Shown in pieces: positions 33,715-52,023 of a stretch of DNA of 64,000 nt. The DNA comes from Terriglobus albidus (GTDB taxonomy: Bacteria; Acidobacteriota; Terriglobia; Terriglobales; Acidobacteriaceae). The position numbers were made by a program, and so were the translations under genes. Position 1 is the first letter of the stretch. Each line of letters opens with the position of its first letter. Location of the stretch: NCBI RefSeq assembly GCF_008000815.1, contig NZ_CP042806.1:1054001-1118000 (forward strand). The letters are read 5' to 3'. The notes below the pieces were generated by a model. The model saw only the letters and a program-made list of their open reading frames with translations. It searched no databases and was not told the DNA's origin.

Positions 33715-34441
33715 CTTCTCGCCTTCGGGCGAAGGGTTCTGGCGGACTCCGGGCTGCGGCCCGGAGATTCGTCTGTGAGACGGATTTCGGCTCGCACCCA
33801 GCACTTGCACTTCCAAAGCGGAAGCGGTATCCTCTATGGATGAGGAGACCCGCTCCTGCCTGGGTGTGCGTAACGGGGCAGATGGGCTCGCGACGACTTT
33901 CCGGTCTCACCGATACTCGACAAGATCAGGATTTACTCCCGGCCCACCAAGGGCCGGTCATGCAGAATGCGTGAGCGGCGAGCGCACCGGCATGGTACCC
34001 CGAGCAGTAATCATTCGCGGCAATAGCTTTCGGAAGGGCGAACCGAAAGCAGGCGGCAGATATTTACATCGAAAAGATTCAGCTAGTGCACAAGCCGGTC
34101 GTTGCGCTCTTGGGACTCGTCGTCTCTAAGGGCGTTTTGCCGTCTTTGCATCCGGGCAGCAGATAGCGTCTCTCTGCGCTGCTCGCGCTTGTTATAGCAG
34201 AATTCACTGCCGGGCAGCCAACAAAATTCAGGTTTCAAGGTCGAAGTTTCGCCACTTCGGCGCAGCATCCTGCGCATGGACCAGTCCGGCAACCGAGGAC
34301 GGGCGGGTCTGAACAGCGCAAACATCCGGGCGGAATCTCAGAAGCTTGAGTCCGCCGCCCCTTCGGAAGGCATTGCGGGTTAGATGCGACGCAAAGCCAA
34401 CCGGAGGCCTCGGAAGGCACGAAGTCAGGAGCAAACACACG
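33715..34441. other. 727-bp leader between rplL and rpoB
   Basis: No convincing gene is present. Stem-loops are CTCGCCTTCGGGCGAAG just after rplL, CTCCGGGCTGCGGCCCGGAG (33747-33766), CGGCCCACCAAGGGCCGG near 33941 and CTTTCGG...CCGAAAG near 34028. None is followed by a T run. The space may hold an attenuator or a secondary rpoBC promoter. Confidence 0.5.
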
Positions 34442-38908
<4,467 letters not shown>

Positions 38909-39055
38909 CGAAGGTGGCGGTCACCGAAAGGTGATCGCCCACCCGCTCAAGATCTGGTAAGTACCGGCAACGCGGTCCGCCAAAAGTGACCGCAGTGAAG
39001 TGAAACCAAAGACAGTGAGAGGAAGTTGAGCTCACTGCCACGGAGACTGAAGATT

Positions 39056-43246
<4,191 letters not shown>

Positions 43247-43287
43247 GACTACGCGTCCAGCGAGACGCACCTGCGGTGCAAAACAGA

Positions 43288-43314
43288 AGGGCCGGCGAAA
43301 GCCGGCCCTTTCTT
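43288..43314 (+). terminator. rho-independent terminator of the rpl-rpo operon
   Basis: AGGGCCGGC / GCCGGCCCT with a GAAA tetraloop is followed by TTCTT, 41 bp after the rpoC stop. Confidence 0.85.
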
Positions 43315-43338
43315 CGTGTGCACATAGATTCTCCTTAA

Positions 43339-43390
43339 CCCATGCACCGGGTGCCCCAGGTCCCTCGGGGACCTGGGCCCGGCCTTTCAC
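43339..43390. repeat. 52-bp inverted repeat, left arm around the RAYT gene
   Basis: Contains CCCATGCACCGGGTGCCCC and CAGGTCCCTCGGGGACCTG. The right arm at 43896-43947 is its reverse complement with one mismatch. Confidence 0.9.
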
Positions 43391-43422
43391 AGAAACATCC
43401 TTTCGTGAGATATCCTTGGCGC

Positions 43423-43899
43423 GTGACGCTCGGGATGTTGCGGATCCAAGACGAAGGGGACAAGCACTTCGTGACGGTCAGTTGTTACGAACGAAAGCCT
43501 TACTTCAATAAATCCGAACACTGTGAATTGTTTGAAGACGCGCTCGAACGGATGCGGGAGAGATATCAATTCGAGATCTTCGCGTATGTCATCATGCCAG
43601 AGCATGTACATCTTCTGGTGTCAGAACCAAAGGTGGGTCTGCTATCCGATGCTATGAAGGCGATCAAGCTTTCGGTAACGCAGCGGAGTATGTGGACCCG
43701 GTTCTGGATGCCGCGATATTACGACTTCAATGTGTACTCGGGACCGAAGTACAAGGAGAAAGTGAAGTATATCCACCGCAATCCTGTGACTCGGGGTCTC
43801 GTTTACGAGCCCGAAGAGTGGAAGTGGTCTAGTTATCGTCACTATCTGACCGGAGAGATCGGCCGTGTGGAAATAGCCTCGGAATGGGCAAGACGGTGA
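43423..43899 (+). CDS. REP-associated tyrosine transposase (RAYT), Y1/HUH type
   Basis: The 158-residue protein belongs to the IS200-like TnpA family that handles REP sequences: HFVTVSCYERKPYF, the HUH-type pair in MPEHVHLLV, AIKLSVTQ, and the tyrosine helix KYIHRNPVTRGLV with WKWSSY. GTG 43423 is used as start because it aligns residue for residue with the ATG of the second RAYT at 55253. The gene is bracketed by 52-bp inverted repeats, and its stop codon lies inside the right arm. RAYTs are single-copy, host-adapted relatives of transposases that cut and spread REP hairpins. Confidence 0.88.
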   Translation: MTLGMLRIQDEGDKHFVTVSCYERKPYFNKSEHCELFEDALERMRERYQFEIFAYVIMPEHVHLLVSEPKVGLLSDAMKAIKLSVTQRSMWTRFWMPRYYDFNVYSGPKYKEKVKYIHRNPVTRGLVYEPEEWKWSSYRHYLTGEIGRVEIASEWARR

Positions 43900-43947
43900 A
43901 AGGCCGGGCCCAGGTCCCCGAGGGACCTGGGGCACCCAGTGCATGGG
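43896..43947. repeat. 52-bp inverted repeat, right arm around the RAYT gene
   Basis: Reverse complement of 43339-43390 with a single C/T difference. It includes the stop codon of the RAYT gene. Confidence 0.9.
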
Positions 43948-44068
43948 GGCCATGATGTATCCGGGAACCTTTCTACATCCGGGGGTGTCTATCTCTGGCA
44001 GTTAGACTCACTAAACCCAACCTCCACGGTCTAAACTGCCGTAGTTGTTGTGCCCTCGGAGGCCTGCA

Positions 44069-46291
44069 TTGAGATCGTCTGCTGCCGCGCTGGTTGCTTC
44101 ACTCCTCTCATCTTCACTTCTCAACCCTGCCAACATTGCAGCCCAGCAGGCTGCCGCGCCTACGACGCCGCGTGTGCTGCGTGCTGCGAAGGAAGCCACG
44201 GCGCAGAGCCTACCCGTGCGAAGTGTTGCACTCTATAAGAACGGTGTCGGCTTCTTCGAACACGCAGGTGAGGTCACCGGCAATCAGCAGGTGACGATCG
44301 ACTTCACCAGCGAGCAGCTCAACGATGTGCTGCAGACACTGACCGCGATCGACCTGAACGGCGGCAAGATTAACGGCGCAGGTTACAACTCCACGACACC
44401 GCTGGACCAGCAGTTGAAGAGCCTGCCGCTGGCGCTGAGTCAGAACCCTACCGAAGCCGATCTCTACCAGGCGATTCGTGGCGCACGCATTGAGGTCACG
44501 GGCAATGGTGCGGCTGTTACTGGGCGGTTGTTGAATGTGGAGTCGCGTGATCTTCCTGCAGGCAACACCGGCAGCGGAGACGATAAGCCGCGGCCAATGG
44601 CACAGTTCCTGACCGTGGTCTCCGATGGTGGAGGCGTGCGGACCATCCAACTCAACTCGCAGACACAGGTACGTCTGCTCGATGGTGCTCTGCATCAGGA
44701 TCTCTCGCATTACCTGGAGCTGTTGGCTGCAAATCGCGGAGGCGGTCTGCGTCACCTGACTCTTAGTGCGACCGGTACCGGTGCACGGCAGATCCGCGTG
44801 AGTTACATCTCTGAGGTGCCGGTGTGGAAGTCGACCTATCGGTTGATCTTCTCGGATGGTGGACAGAAGCAGCAGGCGACGCTGCAGTCGTGGGCAGTGA
44901 TTGATAACACTGTCGGCACGGATTGGAATAACGTCCAGCTCTCGTTGATTGCAGGTTCTCCGCAGAGCTTTGTCCAGCCGATCTCGCAACCGTATTACAC
45001 GCGTCGGCCTGAGATTGGATTGCCTCAGGAGGCACAGCTGGCGCCGCAGACACACGATGCTGCGATCAATGGAAGGGAGCTCAAAAAGGAAGTGTTAGGC
45101 GGCTATGCTCCTGCCCCCCTCAGTGTTGGAAATGGCACTGGCATTGGCTCCGGAAATGCCTCCGGACTTGGACCAGGCTCTGGCGGCAACTATGGCGGGG
45201 GCGCCATGAGAGTTGGTCAGGGAGTTGCTATGAATTCGTTGGTGGCTGCGTCTCCGGCTCCTCCGACCGCTTATGAAGACTCCGCTGCGGCATCCATCAC
45301 TCCGAATGCTGCAGCAAATGCCTACGACGATTATTTTGAGTACAAGCTGAATCAACCCATTACGATTCGCAAGAACGAATCGGCAATGGTGCCGGTGCTG
45401 CAGTCGAAGGTCGATGTCGAGCGAGTTACACTGTGGTCGTCGACGCAGCCGCGCCCGCTGCGTGCGTTGTGGCTTACCAACTCGACTGGAGCAACACTCG
45501 ATCGTGGCAGCTTCTCCGTCATCGAGAACGGAAGCTTCGGTGGTGAAGGTCTGGTCGATCCCATCCATCCCAGCGAGCGACGTTTGCTTTCGTATGCGGC
45601 GGATGATGCGGTGCGGGTTTCAACCGAGTCGAGGCTGGACTCGCGTCATCTGCAGCAGGCAACGATGCATCAGGGTGTGCTGAAGATGAGCAGCCGCGAG
45701 ATTGCAGAGATTACCTACGTCGTCCGCAACTCCGGTACCTCGGCGCGCATGGTGATCGTGGAACATGCCCGCCGTAACGGATGGGAGCTCGACTCCGATA
45801 CCGCACCTGCAGAGACTACGCCGAATGCCTATCGTTATCGCGTTGCCGCAGCGCCCGGTGAGACAGTTCGCCTGCACGTCGGTGAGCGCCACACCATCGC
45901 GCAGAGCTGGCGTCTGGCGACGATGAATGAGCAAACGTTCGATGTGATTATCCTTACTAACGGTAACGATCCTAAGTTGCGGCAGGAGCTTCAGCCCATT
46001 CTGGAAGCACGTCGTCAGCTTACGGAGATCGACAACCAGATCAAGGACAAGCAGACTCAGATCGATAGCATCAGTAAAGATCAGGATCGTCTGCGTAACA
46101 ATCTCTCGGCGTTGAAGAACTCAGCCGAGGAGCGGGACTTGATTCGTCGCTATACGCGTGAGTTGAACGAACAGGAAGATCAGTTTGCCGCGCTGCGCAA
46201 AGAACAGGATGCGCTGAAGCAGAAGCGTACACAGGCGCAGGCTGATCTGGATGCAAAGGTCGGATCATTGGAGACGGATCAGAGTTTTTGA
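44069..46291 (+). CDS. secreted DUF4139-domain protein
   Basis: The 740-residue protein begins with a signal peptide (RSSAAALVASLLSSSLLNP, cleavage near IAAQQ). It has VRSVALYKNGVGFFEHAGEV typical of DUF4139 N-termini, a beta-rich middle with SYISEVPVWKSTYRL and NVQLSLIAGSPQSF, a Gly/Ser-rich linker near 360-395, and a C-terminal coiled coil (about 655-735). The function is unknown; eukaryotic relatives are mucoidy-inhibitor-like proteins. TTG 44069 is chosen as start because GGAGG lies 6 nt upstream and it puts the signal peptide at the terminus. Confidence 0.78.
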   Translation: MRSSAAALVASLLSSSLLNPANIAAQQAAAPTTPRVLRAAKEATAQSLPVRSVALYKNGVGFFEHAGEVTGNQQVTIDFTSEQLNDVLQTLTAIDLNGGKINGAGYNSTTPLDQQLKSLPLALSQNPTEADLYQAIRGARIEVTGNGAAVTGRLLNVESRDLPAGNTGSGDDKPRPMAQFLTVVSDGGGVRTIQLNSQTQVRLLDGALHQDLSHYLELLAANRGGGLRHLTLSATGTGARQIRVSYISEVPVWKSTYRLIFSDGGQKQQATLQSWAVIDNTVGTDWNNVQLSLIAGSPQSFVQPISQPYYTRRPEIGLPQEAQLAPQTHDAAINGRELKKEVLGGYAPAPLSVGNGTGIGSGNASGLGPGSGGNYGGGAMRVGQGVAMNSLVAASPAPPTAYEDSAAASITPNAAANAYDDYFEYKLNQPITIRKNESAMVPVLQSKVDVERVTLWSSTQPRPLRALWLTNSTGATLDRGSFSVIENGSFGGEGLVDPIHPSERRLLSYAADDAVRVSTESRLDSRHLQQATMHQGVLKMSSREIAEITYVVRNSGTSARMVIVEHARRNGWELDSDTAPAETTPNAYRYRVAAAPGETVRLHVGERHTIAQSWRLATMNEQTFDVIILTNGNDPKLRQELQPILEARRQLTEIDNQIKDKQTQIDSISKDQDRLRNNLSALKNSAEERDLIRRYTRELNEQEDQFAALRKEQDALKQKRTQAQADLDAKVGSLETDQSF

Positions 46292-46342
46292 AGGGTCGAT
46301 ATTTGCAGGTGGTATGGGTGCTACCAATACTCTTCAAACAAA

Positions 46343-46585
46343 CCTATGCACTGGGTGCCCAACAAACTTTGTTCGTTGGGATGAAAAGCGATGGGTGGGA
46401 CGTTCGAGCGAAGCTCGAATCTGGTGGGAGGCGAGGGCTTTAGCCTTCGCTTTATCGGGCTTGTATAAATTGGGCTTTAGCCCTGGGCTGTTTGTTCAGT
46501 TGAGAAGAAAGCCCAGGGCTAAAGCCCAATTTTTCAGAGACTCTAAATCAGCGGGCTGAAGCCCGCTGCTCCCACCCATAAAGCC
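46343..46585. repeat. composite REP array
   Basis: Same module order as 22553-22780 and 28934-29176, here with ACAAACTTTGTTCGTTGGG in the hairpin position, a TTGGGCTTTAGCCCTGGGC stem with partner at 46506-46530, and AGCGGGCTGAAGCCCGCTG near the end. It fills the gap between the DUF4139 and copper-protein genes. Confidence 0.75.
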
Positions 46586-46619
46586 CGCTGCTCTTACTCA
46601 TTACCTTCGCAAAATATTC

Positions 46620-46976
46620 CTACGCAGCCCGTCTCCGCTTCCCGGAAATCGCTTCACAGCTCTCGGCGCAGTGCTCGCACACATCCGCGCAGCGTTGCAT
46701 GAACTCTCCATCAGCGGCCAGTTCGCGGCAGCTTTCGCTGCAACGGCGGCAGATCTCGGCGCACAGACCGCACAGCTCTGATCCAAACTCTGAGCTGCGG
46801 CTCATGAAGCCTGCAGCCAGATCGCAGATCTCGGCACAGTCGTGCATCGTGGTCAGGTGTCCGGGGTCGGCGTGTTTGCCGCCCATCTCCAGACACATGG
46901 CAGAGGTCTCGGTACAGACCTGGTAGCACTGGAGACAGTCCTCGATACATTGGCGAACGTTCTGTGGGATGGTCAT
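46620..46976 (-). CDS. four-helix-bundle copper-binding protein (DUF326/Csp-like)
   Basis: The 118-residue protein has about 14 cysteines spaced along four predicted helices (CIEDCLQCYQVC, CLEMGG, HDCAEICDLAAGFM, CGLCAEICRRCSESC, CADVCEHCAESC). This is the pattern of cytosolic copper storage protein Csp3 and DUF326 proteins, which bind many Cu(I) ions inside the bundle. No signal peptide is present, so it is the cytosolic type. ATG 46976 follows GAGGTG by 7 nt, better than the GTG nine bases upstream. Confidence 0.85.
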   Translation of the reverse strand: MTIPQNVRQCIEDCLQCYQVCTETSAMCLEMGGKHADPGHLTTMHDCAEICDLAAGFMSRSSEFGSELCGLCAEICRRCSESCRELAADGEFMQRCADVCEHCAESCEAISGKRRRAA

Positions 46977-47301
46977 GGAATTCACCTCAAATAACTCCGC
47001 TGGGTGCGGTGCTGGCTGCGATGCCCCATGTCCATGAGGGCGTTGCCAGATGAATTCCGATTCATCGTTTTGTTATCCCGCACGAACGAAAGAAGCCCGA
47101 AACCTGGGGCGTTGCCCCAGGCTGATATAGAACGCGCCTTCAGCGCTTTGATCGATGGCTGCCCTTTGTTTGTCATTTCGCAGTGACCGGAGGGAACGGA
47201 GAAATCTGCTTTTCTACCGATAACTGCAACGATGAGTTCAATGCGAGAAGCAGATTCCTCCGCGTTGCTACGGAATGACAAAGGATAGGACCGTGTTCCA
47301 C
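46977..47301. repeat. intergenic region with two dispersed repeats
   Basis: A 46-bp repeat at 47103-47148 matches 16377-16422. A second block at 47165-47281 (TTTGTTTGTCATTTCG, GGAGGGAACGGAGAAATCTGC, ending GGAATGACAAAG) matches 48067-48172 and has inverted ends, so it can fold on itself. Confidence 0.65.
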
Positions 47302-47670
47302 TCAGCGGCTGCTCAGCACGAACTTATTCCCATCCACATCCTCGAAGATGGCGGCGGTTCCCCAGTCCTCCTTCTTCGGATCTTTGAAGAAGCTCACGCC
47401 CTTTCGTTTCAGCTGGTCAGTGGTGGCGAAGACGTCGTCGCACCACATGCTGATGGGCTGGAAGGTGCCGATACGGTCTTCGTGGCCTTCGGGCGTGAAG
47501 AGGGCGAGGCCTGTGTCGGCGCCGGGAATGGCGAGTTCGATCCAGCGCTGTCCGCCGGGGACGAACTCCTGGTCGGTCTTGACCTTGAAGCCGAGCGTCT
47601 CGGTATAGAACTTCAGCGACGCGTCCTGGTCCTTGACCGGAACGCTGATGAACTTGATGCCGCGAATCAT
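47302..47670 (-). CDS. VOC-superfamily (glyoxalase-like) protein
   Basis: The 122-residue protein has the paired beta-alpha-beta-beta-beta modules of the vicinal oxygen chelate fold: FISVPVKDQDASLKFYTETLGFKV, RWIELAIPG, and PISMWCDDVFATTDQLKRKGV with FEDVDGNKFVL. Metal-ligand residues are not all clear, and the substrate cannot be assigned. Confidence 0.83.
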   Translation of the reverse strand: MIRGIKFISVPVKDQDASLKFYTETLGFKVKTDQEFVPGGQRWIELAIPGADTGLALFTPEGHEDRIGTFQPISMWCDDVFATTDQLKRKGVSFFKDPKKEDWGTAAIFEDVDGNKFVLSSR

Positions 47671-47756
47671 AGTGAGTATCTCCGAGGGAGAGGCTACCCC
47701 TGTGTTCTGCGGAACTCAATGTGCCATTCGTTGCTATACCATTCACAGGTATAGCT

Positions 47757-48050
47757 ATGAAACCGGTCTCACTTGACGCTTACATTCCGCAGACGTTGCT
47801 CCGTGATCTGGTTGGGCATGACCGGAAGCCGGCGGCGTTTCTGATCTATCTGTGGCTGTATGCGGAGCAGCAGCGGAACGGTGAGTCGGTTGCCATCAGT
47901 TATGCAGCTTTAGCCGAGGAGACGGGGCTTTCGCGTTCGGCGGCGCAGACAGCAGTGGGCTGGCTGCGGAAGCGGAAGTTGCTGGCGGTGAAGCAGGAGA
48001 GCGTGACGGCGACTCCGGTGTATACGGTGCAGATGCCTTGGAGACGGTAG
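47757..48050 (+). CDS. helix-turn-helix DNA-binding protein
   Basis: The 97-residue protein has a winged-helix pattern: KPAAFLIYLWLYAEQQ, then AISYAALAEETGLSRSAAQTAVGWLRKRKLLAV and a wing strand VTATPVYTV. It is transcribed divergently from the VOC gene with 86 bp between them, so it may regulate that gene or itself. Confidence 0.7.
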   Translation: MKPVSLDAYIPQTLLRDLVGHDRKPAAFLIYLWLYAEQQRNGESVAISYAALAEETGLSRSAAQTAVGWLRKRKLLAVKQESVTATPVYTVQMPWRR

Positions 48051-48066
48051 GAGAGCCGAGGGATTG

Positions 48067-48240
48067 TTTGTTTGTCATTTCGGAGTGATCGGAGGGAACG
48101 GAGAAATCTGCTTCTCTACCCAATCCCTCGGCCCAAAAAGAGAAAAAGCAGATCCCTTCGGGATGACAAAGAAAGGCGGTTCGCGCGTAGCGCGAATACC
48201 CAGGTCCCCAAGGGACCTGGGGCACCCGGTGTATGGGTTT
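48067..48240. repeat. dispersed repeat blocks before gyrA
   Basis: 48067-48172 repeats the block of 47165-47281. It is followed by a GGTTCGCGCGTAGCGCGAAT hairpin, the CCCAGGTCCCCAAGGGACCTGGG palindrome and a GGCACCCGGTGTATGGG end module, the same modules as flank the RAYT gene. Confidence 0.7.
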
Positions 48241-48391
48241 TGCCCTCATTTCCGGGGGCGAAGAACAGGCGTATTTCCACCGCTCCTGACGACGGTTTGA
48301 AATGCGCAAAAATACCAATAAAATCAATCACTTTCGTGCGCTCGCCAGCCTGTCAAAACCACCCGTAAAACGGTATACTTAAACCATCCAC

Positions 48392-51061
48392 ATGGCAGAC
48401 GATCAGAACAATCTCCCGCTCAACTCAGGCAACAGCGGCGACGGCAATTCCCCCGCCGGCACTTCTATCATTCCGATCAATATCGAAGATGAGATGCGCC
48501 GCAGCTATCTCGACTACTCCATGTCGGTGATCATCGGCCGCGCGTTGCCCGATGTTCGCGACGGGTTGAAGCCTGTGCATCGCCGCATCCTCTACACCAT
48601 GTCGGAGATGGGGCTGACGGCCAATAAGAAGTACACCAAGTCGGCCAAGATCGTCGGCCAGGCCATGGGTCAGTACCATCCGCACGGCGACTCCGCCATC
48701 TATGACGCGTTGGTGCGTCTGGCGCAGCCTTTCAGCATGCGTTATCCCATGGTCGACGGTCAGGGTAACTTCGGTTCGGTCGACGGCGATCCGCCGGCCG
48801 CCATGCGTTACACCGAGTCGCGTATGACCAAGATCGCCGGCGAGATGCTGGCCGATATCGACATGGATACTGTCGACTTCACGCCGAACTACGACGAATC
48901 GGTGCTGGAGCCCACGGTGCTGCCCACGCGCGTGCCGAACCTCATCATCAACGGGGCGGAAGGTATTGCTGTGGGCATGGCCACCAAGATTCCGCCGCAC
49001 AACCTCACCGAGGTGGTGAATGCGGCCATCGATATGGTCAACAACCCCAGCATCGGGGTGAAAGAAGTGCTTCGCCATGTGCAGGGACCGGACTTCCCCA
49101 CCGGCGGCATCATCTACGGCAAGAGCGGCATCGAGAAAGCCTACTCCACCGGCCGTGGACGCTTCCTGGTCCGCGCCAAGGTTGCGACCGAGGCTATCTC
49201 CGGAGGACGCCAGTCCATCGTCGTCACCGAGCTTCCCTTCCAGGTCAACAAGTCCAACCTCATCAAGCGCATCGCCGAGCTGGTCAATGACAAGGTCATC
49301 GACGAGATCTCCGGCGTGGACGACTTCTCCGACCGCGAGGGTATGCGCATCGTCATCGAACTGAAGCGCGGAGCTCAGCCCGAGATTGTGCTCAACCAGC
49401 TCTTCAAGCACACGCAGATGCAGGAGAGCTTCTCCATGATCTTCCTGGCCGTGCACAACGGCCAGCCGCGCGAGCTTCCGCTGCCCGACGCGATCCGCGC
49501 CTTCATCGAGCACCGTATCGATGTGGTGCGCCGCCGCACCGCCTTCCTGCTGGGCAAGGCCCGCGACCGCGAACACATCCTGGTCGGCTACCAGATTGCG
49601 TTGGATCACCTGGACCAGGTCATCCGCACCATCCGCAACAGCTCCAGCCGCGCCGATGCCCGCGAGAATCTGTTCCGCTACTTCTCCGGCCGCGCTATCT
49701 CGCTCAACGGCACTGAGATTGCCGGCATCACGCTCGACCCGGTCAAGTACGGCATCACGGCGGAGACACTGCCCGCCAACGGCAGCCTGATCCTCAGCTA
49801 CCGCCAGATCGACGCCATCCTGGAACTGCAGCTCTACAGACTGACTCAGCTCTCGATCGACGAGATCCTGAAGGAACTGGGCGAGGTTCGCGACAACATT
49901 GCCGAGTACGAGTCGATCCTGGCCTCAGACAAGAAGCTGCGCAGGGTTATCGTCAAGGAGCTCGAAGAGGTCCGTGACAAGTACGGCAACGAGCGCCGCA
50001 CGCAGATCGTCGATGAAGGCGCCGAGCTTACGCTCGAAGACCTGATCGCCGACGAGCAGGTTGCCGTGACGGTCTCGAACACCGGCTACCTGAAGCGCAC
50101 GCCGATCTCGACCTATCGTCAGCAGCGCCGCGGCGGCACCGGCCGCCTGGGCATGAAGACGCGTGAGGAGGACTTCGTCGCACAGTTGATCGTCGAGTCC
50201 ACGCACTCGTACCTGTTGTGCTTCACCAACACCGGCCGTGTCTTCTGGGTGAAGATCTACGAGATTCCCGACGTCGGCGCCGCCGGCAAGGGCAAGCACA
50301 TCGCCAACCTGCTGGCGCTGCAGCCGGGCGAGAAGGTCGTGACCTACCTCGGCATCCGCGACCTGACGGAAGAGGGCAAGTTCATCTTCTTCGCGACGCA
50401 GCAGGGCACGGTCAAGAAGACCCCGCTGACTGACTTCTCCAACGTCATGACCCGCGGCATCATTGCCATCGGGATCGGCAAGGACGACGAGCTGGTCGGC
50501 ACCCGCGTCACCGACGGCAACCAGGTCATCTTCCTCGCTACTCGTGAGGGTATGGCCATTCGCTTCCCGGAGACGGACGTCCGCAGCATGGGCCGCCCGG
50601 CCGCTGGTGTGAAGGGCATCACGCTGAAAAAGGATGACTACGTCATCGCTCTGGCGACGACGCCGAGCGAAGAGTCCCGTCAGAAGCGTGCGGCAGAGGG
50701 CGCAACCATTACGCCGTGCCTCATCCTCTCGGTTTCGGAGAACGGCTTCGGTAAGCGTACCGATGCTGAGGAGTACCGCCTGCAGACCCGCGGCGGCTCG
50801 GGCGTCATCAACATGAAGGCGACAGCCAAGACCGGCAAGGTTTCGTCCATCAACTTGGTCGACGAGACCAGCGAACTGATGGCGATCAGCCAGTTCGGCA
50901 AGATGATCCGCATCGACACCAAGACAATTCGAGCCGCCGGCCGCAGCACCCAGGGGGTCAAACTCCTCAGCTTGGATGAAGCGGACAAGGTCGCAGCAGC
51001 CGTGGTGATTCCGCCGGATGAATCAAACCATAAGGAACCGGAACAGGGATTGTTGCAGTAG
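48392..51061 (+). CDS. gyrA: DNA gyrase subunit A
   Basis: The 889-residue protein has the breakage-reunion domain with [22 protein letters not shown], the quinolone region [10 protein letters not shown] (S101 and D105, equivalent to E. coli S83 and D87, both drug-sensitive type) and catalytic Y140 in AMRYTESRM. The C-terminal beta-pinwheel carries the GyrA box QRRGGTG near residue 573, which distinguishes it from ParC. The N-terminus has a 25-residue Asn/Gly-rich extension. gyrB is not nearby. Confidence 0.96.
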   Translation: MADDQNNLPLNSGNSGDGNSPAGTSIIPINIEDEMRRSYLDYSMSVIIGRALPDVRDGLKPVHRRILYTMSEMGLTANKKYTKSAKIVGQAMGQYHPHGDSAIYDALVRLAQPFSMRYPMVDGQGNFGSVDGDPPAAMRYTESRMTKIAGEMLADIDMDTVDFTPNYDESVLEPTVLPTRVPNLIINGAEGIAVGMATKIPPHNLTEVVNAAIDMVNNPSIGVKEVLRHVQGPDFPTGGIIYGKSGIEKAYSTGRGRFLVRAKVATEAISGGRQSIVVTELPFQVNKSNLIKRIAELVNDKVIDEISGVDDFSDREGMRIVIELKRGAQPEIVLNQLFKHTQMQESFSMIFLAVHNGQPRELPLPDAIRAFIEHRIDVVRRRTAFLLGKARDREHILVGYQIALDHLDQVIRTIRNSSSRADARENLFRYFSGRAISLNGTEIAGITLDPVKYGITAETLPANGSLILSYRQIDAILELQLYRLTQLSIDEILKELGEVRDNIAEYESILASDKKLRRVIVKELEEVRDKYGNERRTQIVDEGAELTLEDLIADEQVAVTVSNTGYLKRTPISTYRQQRRGGTGRLGMKTREEDFVAQLIVESTHSYLLCFTNTGRVFWVKIYEIPDVGAAGKGKHIANLLALQPGEKVVTYLGIRDLTEEGKFIFFATQQGTVKKTPLTDFSNVMTRGIIAIGIGKDDELVGTRVTDGNQVIFLATREGMAIRFPETDVRSMGRPAAGVKGITLKKDDYVIALATTPSEESRQKRAAEGATITPCLILSVSENGFGKRTDAEEYRLQTRGGSGVINMKATAKTGKVSSINLVDETSELMAISQFGKMIRIDTKTIRAAGRSTQGVKLLSLDEADKVAAAVVIPPDESNHKEPEQGLLQ

Positions 51062-51197
51062 GTAAGGCAGTTTCGTGCACAGGGACACGACTGAGACATG
51101 ATGAAACATTAGGAGACAGGGGAGACAGGTCAAACCTCTCCCCTCTCCTATCCCCTTGAAAACTTGAAAATTGGAGCCTTAAATGGGCTGTTTCACG

Positions 51198-51226
51198 AAA
51201 GGTGCGCGAAAACTCGCACCTTTTTC
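51198..51226 (+). terminator. rho-independent terminator downstream of gyrA
   Basis: AAAGGTGCG / CGCACCTTTTT around a loop of about 8 nt, with a T run, 137 bp after the gyrA stop. Confidence 0.75.
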
Positions 51227-51442
51227 TATTTATCAGCGAATTCTCGCGGGAAAATCACTTGCGGGGTATGAACCCAAGCTCCGTGTATCTCGGAGGGTTC
51301 GAATCTAAGTTCTTTACTGTTAGGTATTTACGGGGATACTCTCTAACCATCGATTGGGAGTGGATCCTTTGTGACGATCGACACCAGGACGAAGGCTAGC
51401 AATCCGCGGTAGCTAGCCGATTGAATTTGGAGCGATAGATAG
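51227..51442. other. AT-richer intergenic stretch after gyrA
   Basis: No gene or repeat is evident. Composition drops from the GC-rich host style and stays lower through to 53.7 kb, marking the left side of an acquired segment. Confidence 0.4.
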
Positions 51443-52003
51443 ATGGCGAGCAAGCGGCAACGGCTTCGTAAGGAATTGTGGTCAGAAGATGAGGACGTTT
51501 GGACTGGGGAAGAGGTCGGGTGGTTTAAAATCCCGCGTACCTTCCCGCTTTGCTTGGCGCTCTTGAAGAAGGACATCCGCGGACCTGAAGATCCTACGGC
51601 GGTTTATCTTGAACTACTTTCCCATCATTACGGGGAAGGTTTCATAGAGCTAAAGCAAGAATCAGACCACGCGTTCGCATGTGGATTCTCTGTCGGTCGT
51701 CTAAGGTCATGGCATGAGCGGATGGCCAAATTAGAGGAGTTAGGTTTTATCAAAACAAAGAGCGCAGGGGCCTCGAAATATAAGTATGTTTTACTGATGC
51801 ATCCGACGACGGTGATCCAAAACCTGCGGGATCAAGGGAAAATAGAAGACAGATGGTGGAATATGTACATCGCCCGAAAGGCGGAAACTCGAGAACTGAC
51901 ATACGAGCAGAGGGATCAACAAAAGAAGCAAGCCGCAAACACGCGAAAGAGATCTGGCAAAACTATTCGTATAGGGAAATCATTAAGTAAAAAGTCGCCA
52001 TAG
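51443..52003 (+). CDS. hypothetical winged-helix-like protein
   Basis: The 186-residue protein has a basic N-terminus, GWFKIPRTFPLCLALL, a middle part that fits a winged helix (FIELKQESDHAFACGFSVGRLRSWHERMAKLEELGFIKTK with a strand KYKYVLL) and a long lysine-rich C-terminal tail. The pattern resembles replication-initiator or plasmid-type DNA-binding proteins, but I do not recognise the family. It converges on the ATPase gene with a 20-bp gap, and both are AT-rich. Confidence 0.6.
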   Translation: MASKRQRLRKELWSEDEDVWTGEEVGWFKIPRTFPLCLALLKKDIRGPEDPTAVYLELLSHHYGEGFIELKQESDHAFACGFSVGRLRSWHERMAKLEELGFIKTKSAGASKYKYVLLMHPTTVIQNLRDQGKIEDRWWNMYIARKAETRELTYEQRDQQKKQAANTRKRSGKTIRIGKSLSKKSP

Positions 52004-52023
52004 TGCCTGCAAGAGAGATCGGA

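Noticed and set aside
33836-34129. 97-codon frame between rplL and rpoB
   Set aside because: No ribosome-binding site, biased Arg/Gly/Thr composition and it overlaps stem-loops; treated as leader.
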